This document shows, one piece after another, positions 5,691 to 6,604 of a DNA stretch of 6,604 nt (its first letter is position 1; each line of letters starts with the position of its first letter). Source of the stretch: an uncultured Lachnospiraceae bacterium (GTDB taxonomy: Bacteria > Bacillota_A > Clostridia > Lachnospirales > Lachnospiraceae); NCBI GenBank assembly GCA_905200565.1, contig CAJKKX010000136.1:1-6604 (forward strand). The letters are read 5' to 3'. Below the pieces are notes generated by a model, which was not told the origin of the DNA, ran no database searches, and worked only from the letters and a program-made list of their open reading frames with translations. Position numbers and translations under genes: made by a program.

Positions 5691-5841
5691 AATAAACAAA
5701 TCTATTATCCCTGATTTCAGCCCTGATGCTTCAATCTGCTTAACTTATAGGAACGCATACAAAGTAACCTATGTTCTTTCCTGGGATCATAGCGGCGTTC
5801 ACTATTATGCAGATTTCCATTTATCATTGCTGCCATCCTGT
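5691..5841 (-). other. Gene-free stretch between the nuclease-like gene and the rtcB terminator
   Basis: No convincing gene is seen here. On the minus strand the heptamer ATCAGGG occurs twice, 12 bases apart (5727-5721 and 5715-5709). A weak promoter candidate combines TTGAAG (5734-5729) and GATAAT (5709-5704), but its 19-base spacer is long and it would start transcription right at the terminator. ATAAGTTAA (5748-5740) can pair with the two halves of TTAACCGCTTAT (5692-5681), which includes most of the terminator's 5' arm, so an antiterminator fold is possible. I recognise no known riboswitch class. Confidence 0.4.
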
Positions 5842-6604
5842 TCATTTCCTTTCCCGGACTTTCCCTGTCCGCTTCTCTTTCTTCTCCTCCAATATAACAC
5901 AGGGAAATCTTTTTGTCATTATACTGTTATATGCCGGAATACTGCCTCCACCAATCAGCACTTCCTTCCCCCGGAACGCAAACCCGTACTTCCGTATCCG
6001 CCCCTGCGGGATTCCCTTCGCCCGGGGCGCTGCGGCATAGTCTTTCTCCTCGATCTGCTTTAGCGCCGCCTGAACGGTATCTTCCAGACCCTGCTCCTTT
6101 CCCGGCCGGAACACCTTAAACTCCAGTATGATCACATCATCCTTTTTCTCCTTAGGCTCCAGCATCACGTCATACCTTCCAAATCCGCTTTCCCTGTTGG
6201 AAGTAAGGAGGTACCTCTCACGCAAATCCACCATCAGCCCCAGCACAAAGCCATGATAAAACCGTTCCGGCTCTGCACCAAAAGAGGATTTTCCCGTATC
6301 AAAATAGCTGAACATGTTCAGGGACACCCTGTTCATATACTCATTCATGGCATCCAGGTCTCCCAGAAGCAGCGCTTTCACGAACTCATTATAATTCCCG
6401 TCCCCCCGTGCGAACCATCCATGAATCATATTTTCGAACATGATTTTTACTTCTTTATTCGTCAGCGCCAGCTCATAAGAAAGCCGCCCTGTCCTCTCTG
6501 AAAATTCTGTCCCCACCACTTTCAGATAGCCGCTGGCCAGCAGAAGGCTCCAGATCGCATTCTCATCTTCGGATAACTGGTTATAAACGACCTGTTCATC
6601 CAGC
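5842..6604 (-). CDS. C-terminal part of an AAA-ATPase-like / PD-(D/E)XK nuclease-like protein (5' end beyond the window)
   Basis: The open frame enters from the window edge (first full codon at 6603) and gives 253 residues. It begins LDEQVVYNQLSEDENAIWSLLLASGYLKVV and continues through YELALTNKEVKIMFENMIHGWF, the linker typical of the large clostridial and Bacteroidetes family that joins an AAA-ATPase-like domain to a C-terminal PDDEXK_9-type domain. The nuclease-like core is visible: GRYDVML supplies the acidic residue, ILEFKV the E-x-K, and ALKQIEEKDYAAA the Q-containing helix. The gene ends with a charged tail (EEKKEKRTGKVRERK). The function of the family is not established. The N-terminal ATPase domain must lie upstream, outside the window; a GTG at 6519 is internal and not the start. 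Such genes are often present in many copies per genome. Confidence 0.9.
   Translation of the reverse strand, partial: LDEQVVYNQLSEDENAIWSLLLASGYLKVVGTEFSERTGRLSYELALTNKEVKIMFENMIHGWFARGDGNYNEFVKALLLGDLDAMNEYMNRVSLNMFSYFDTGKSSFGAEPERFYHGFVLGLMVDLRERYLLTSNRESGFGRYDVMLEPKEKKDDVIILEFKVFRPGKEQGLEDTVQAALKQIEEKDYAAAPRAKGIPQGRIRKYGFAFRGKEVLIGGGSIPAYNSIMTKRFPCVILEEKKEKRTGKVRERK

Noticed and set aside
5735..5820. A 26-codon minus-strand ORF starting ATGGAAATCTGC in the gap before rtcB.
   Set aside because: No ribosome binding site at usable spacing and no recognisable product.

Overview
The window reads as chromosomal DNA from a low-to-mid GC Firmicute, most likely a gut-type Clostridia/Lachnospiraceae member. 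This rests on a T-box-controlled ileS, strong AGGAGG-type ribosome binding sites, consensus sigma-A promoters, and an IleRS and RtcB that read like clostridial family members. The taxon is inference; there is no rRNA here. Every gene I can support lies on the minus strand, so transcription runs from high to low coordinates.

In transcription order: (1) 6604-5842, the C-terminal part of an AAA-ATPase-like/PD-(D/E)XK nuclease-like protein, cut by the window edge. (2) 5841-5659, a gene-free stretch ending in a strong intrinsic terminator placed immediately before the next gene. (3) 5630-4428, rtcB, an RNA ligase of the tRNA-splicing/RNA-repair family. (4) 4382-4314, a possible 22-codon ORF with a very good ribosome binding site. 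(5) 4235-3424, an overlapping pair: a minimal nucleotidyltransferase (MNT) followed by a HEPN-domain protein, with its own promoter. (6) 3369-2929, a YunG-like protein with a Cys/His/Asp arrangement, probably in the same operon. (7) 2848-2577, a textbook promoter and T-box riboswitch leader with an AUC (Ile) specifier codon and an intrinsic terminator. (8) 2571-2434, a striking 138-bp inverted-repeat element inserted between the T-box terminator and the ileS ribosome binding site. (9) 2394-1, ileS, isoleucyl-tRNA synthetase of the type-2 (eukaryote-like) clade, running off the window at its C-terminal end.

The functional theme is RNA and especially tRNA: a ligase that repairs cleaved RNA, an MNT/HEPN pair of a kind often linked to RNA-targeting toxin-antitoxin modules, and a tRNA-sensing riboswitch driving a tRNA synthetase. 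ileS control is well supported. That RtcB, MNT/HEPN and the YunG-like protein act together is only a neighbourhood hypothesis. The most unusual DNA is the cruciform-like repeat in the ileS leader and the terminator pressed against the start of rtcB.
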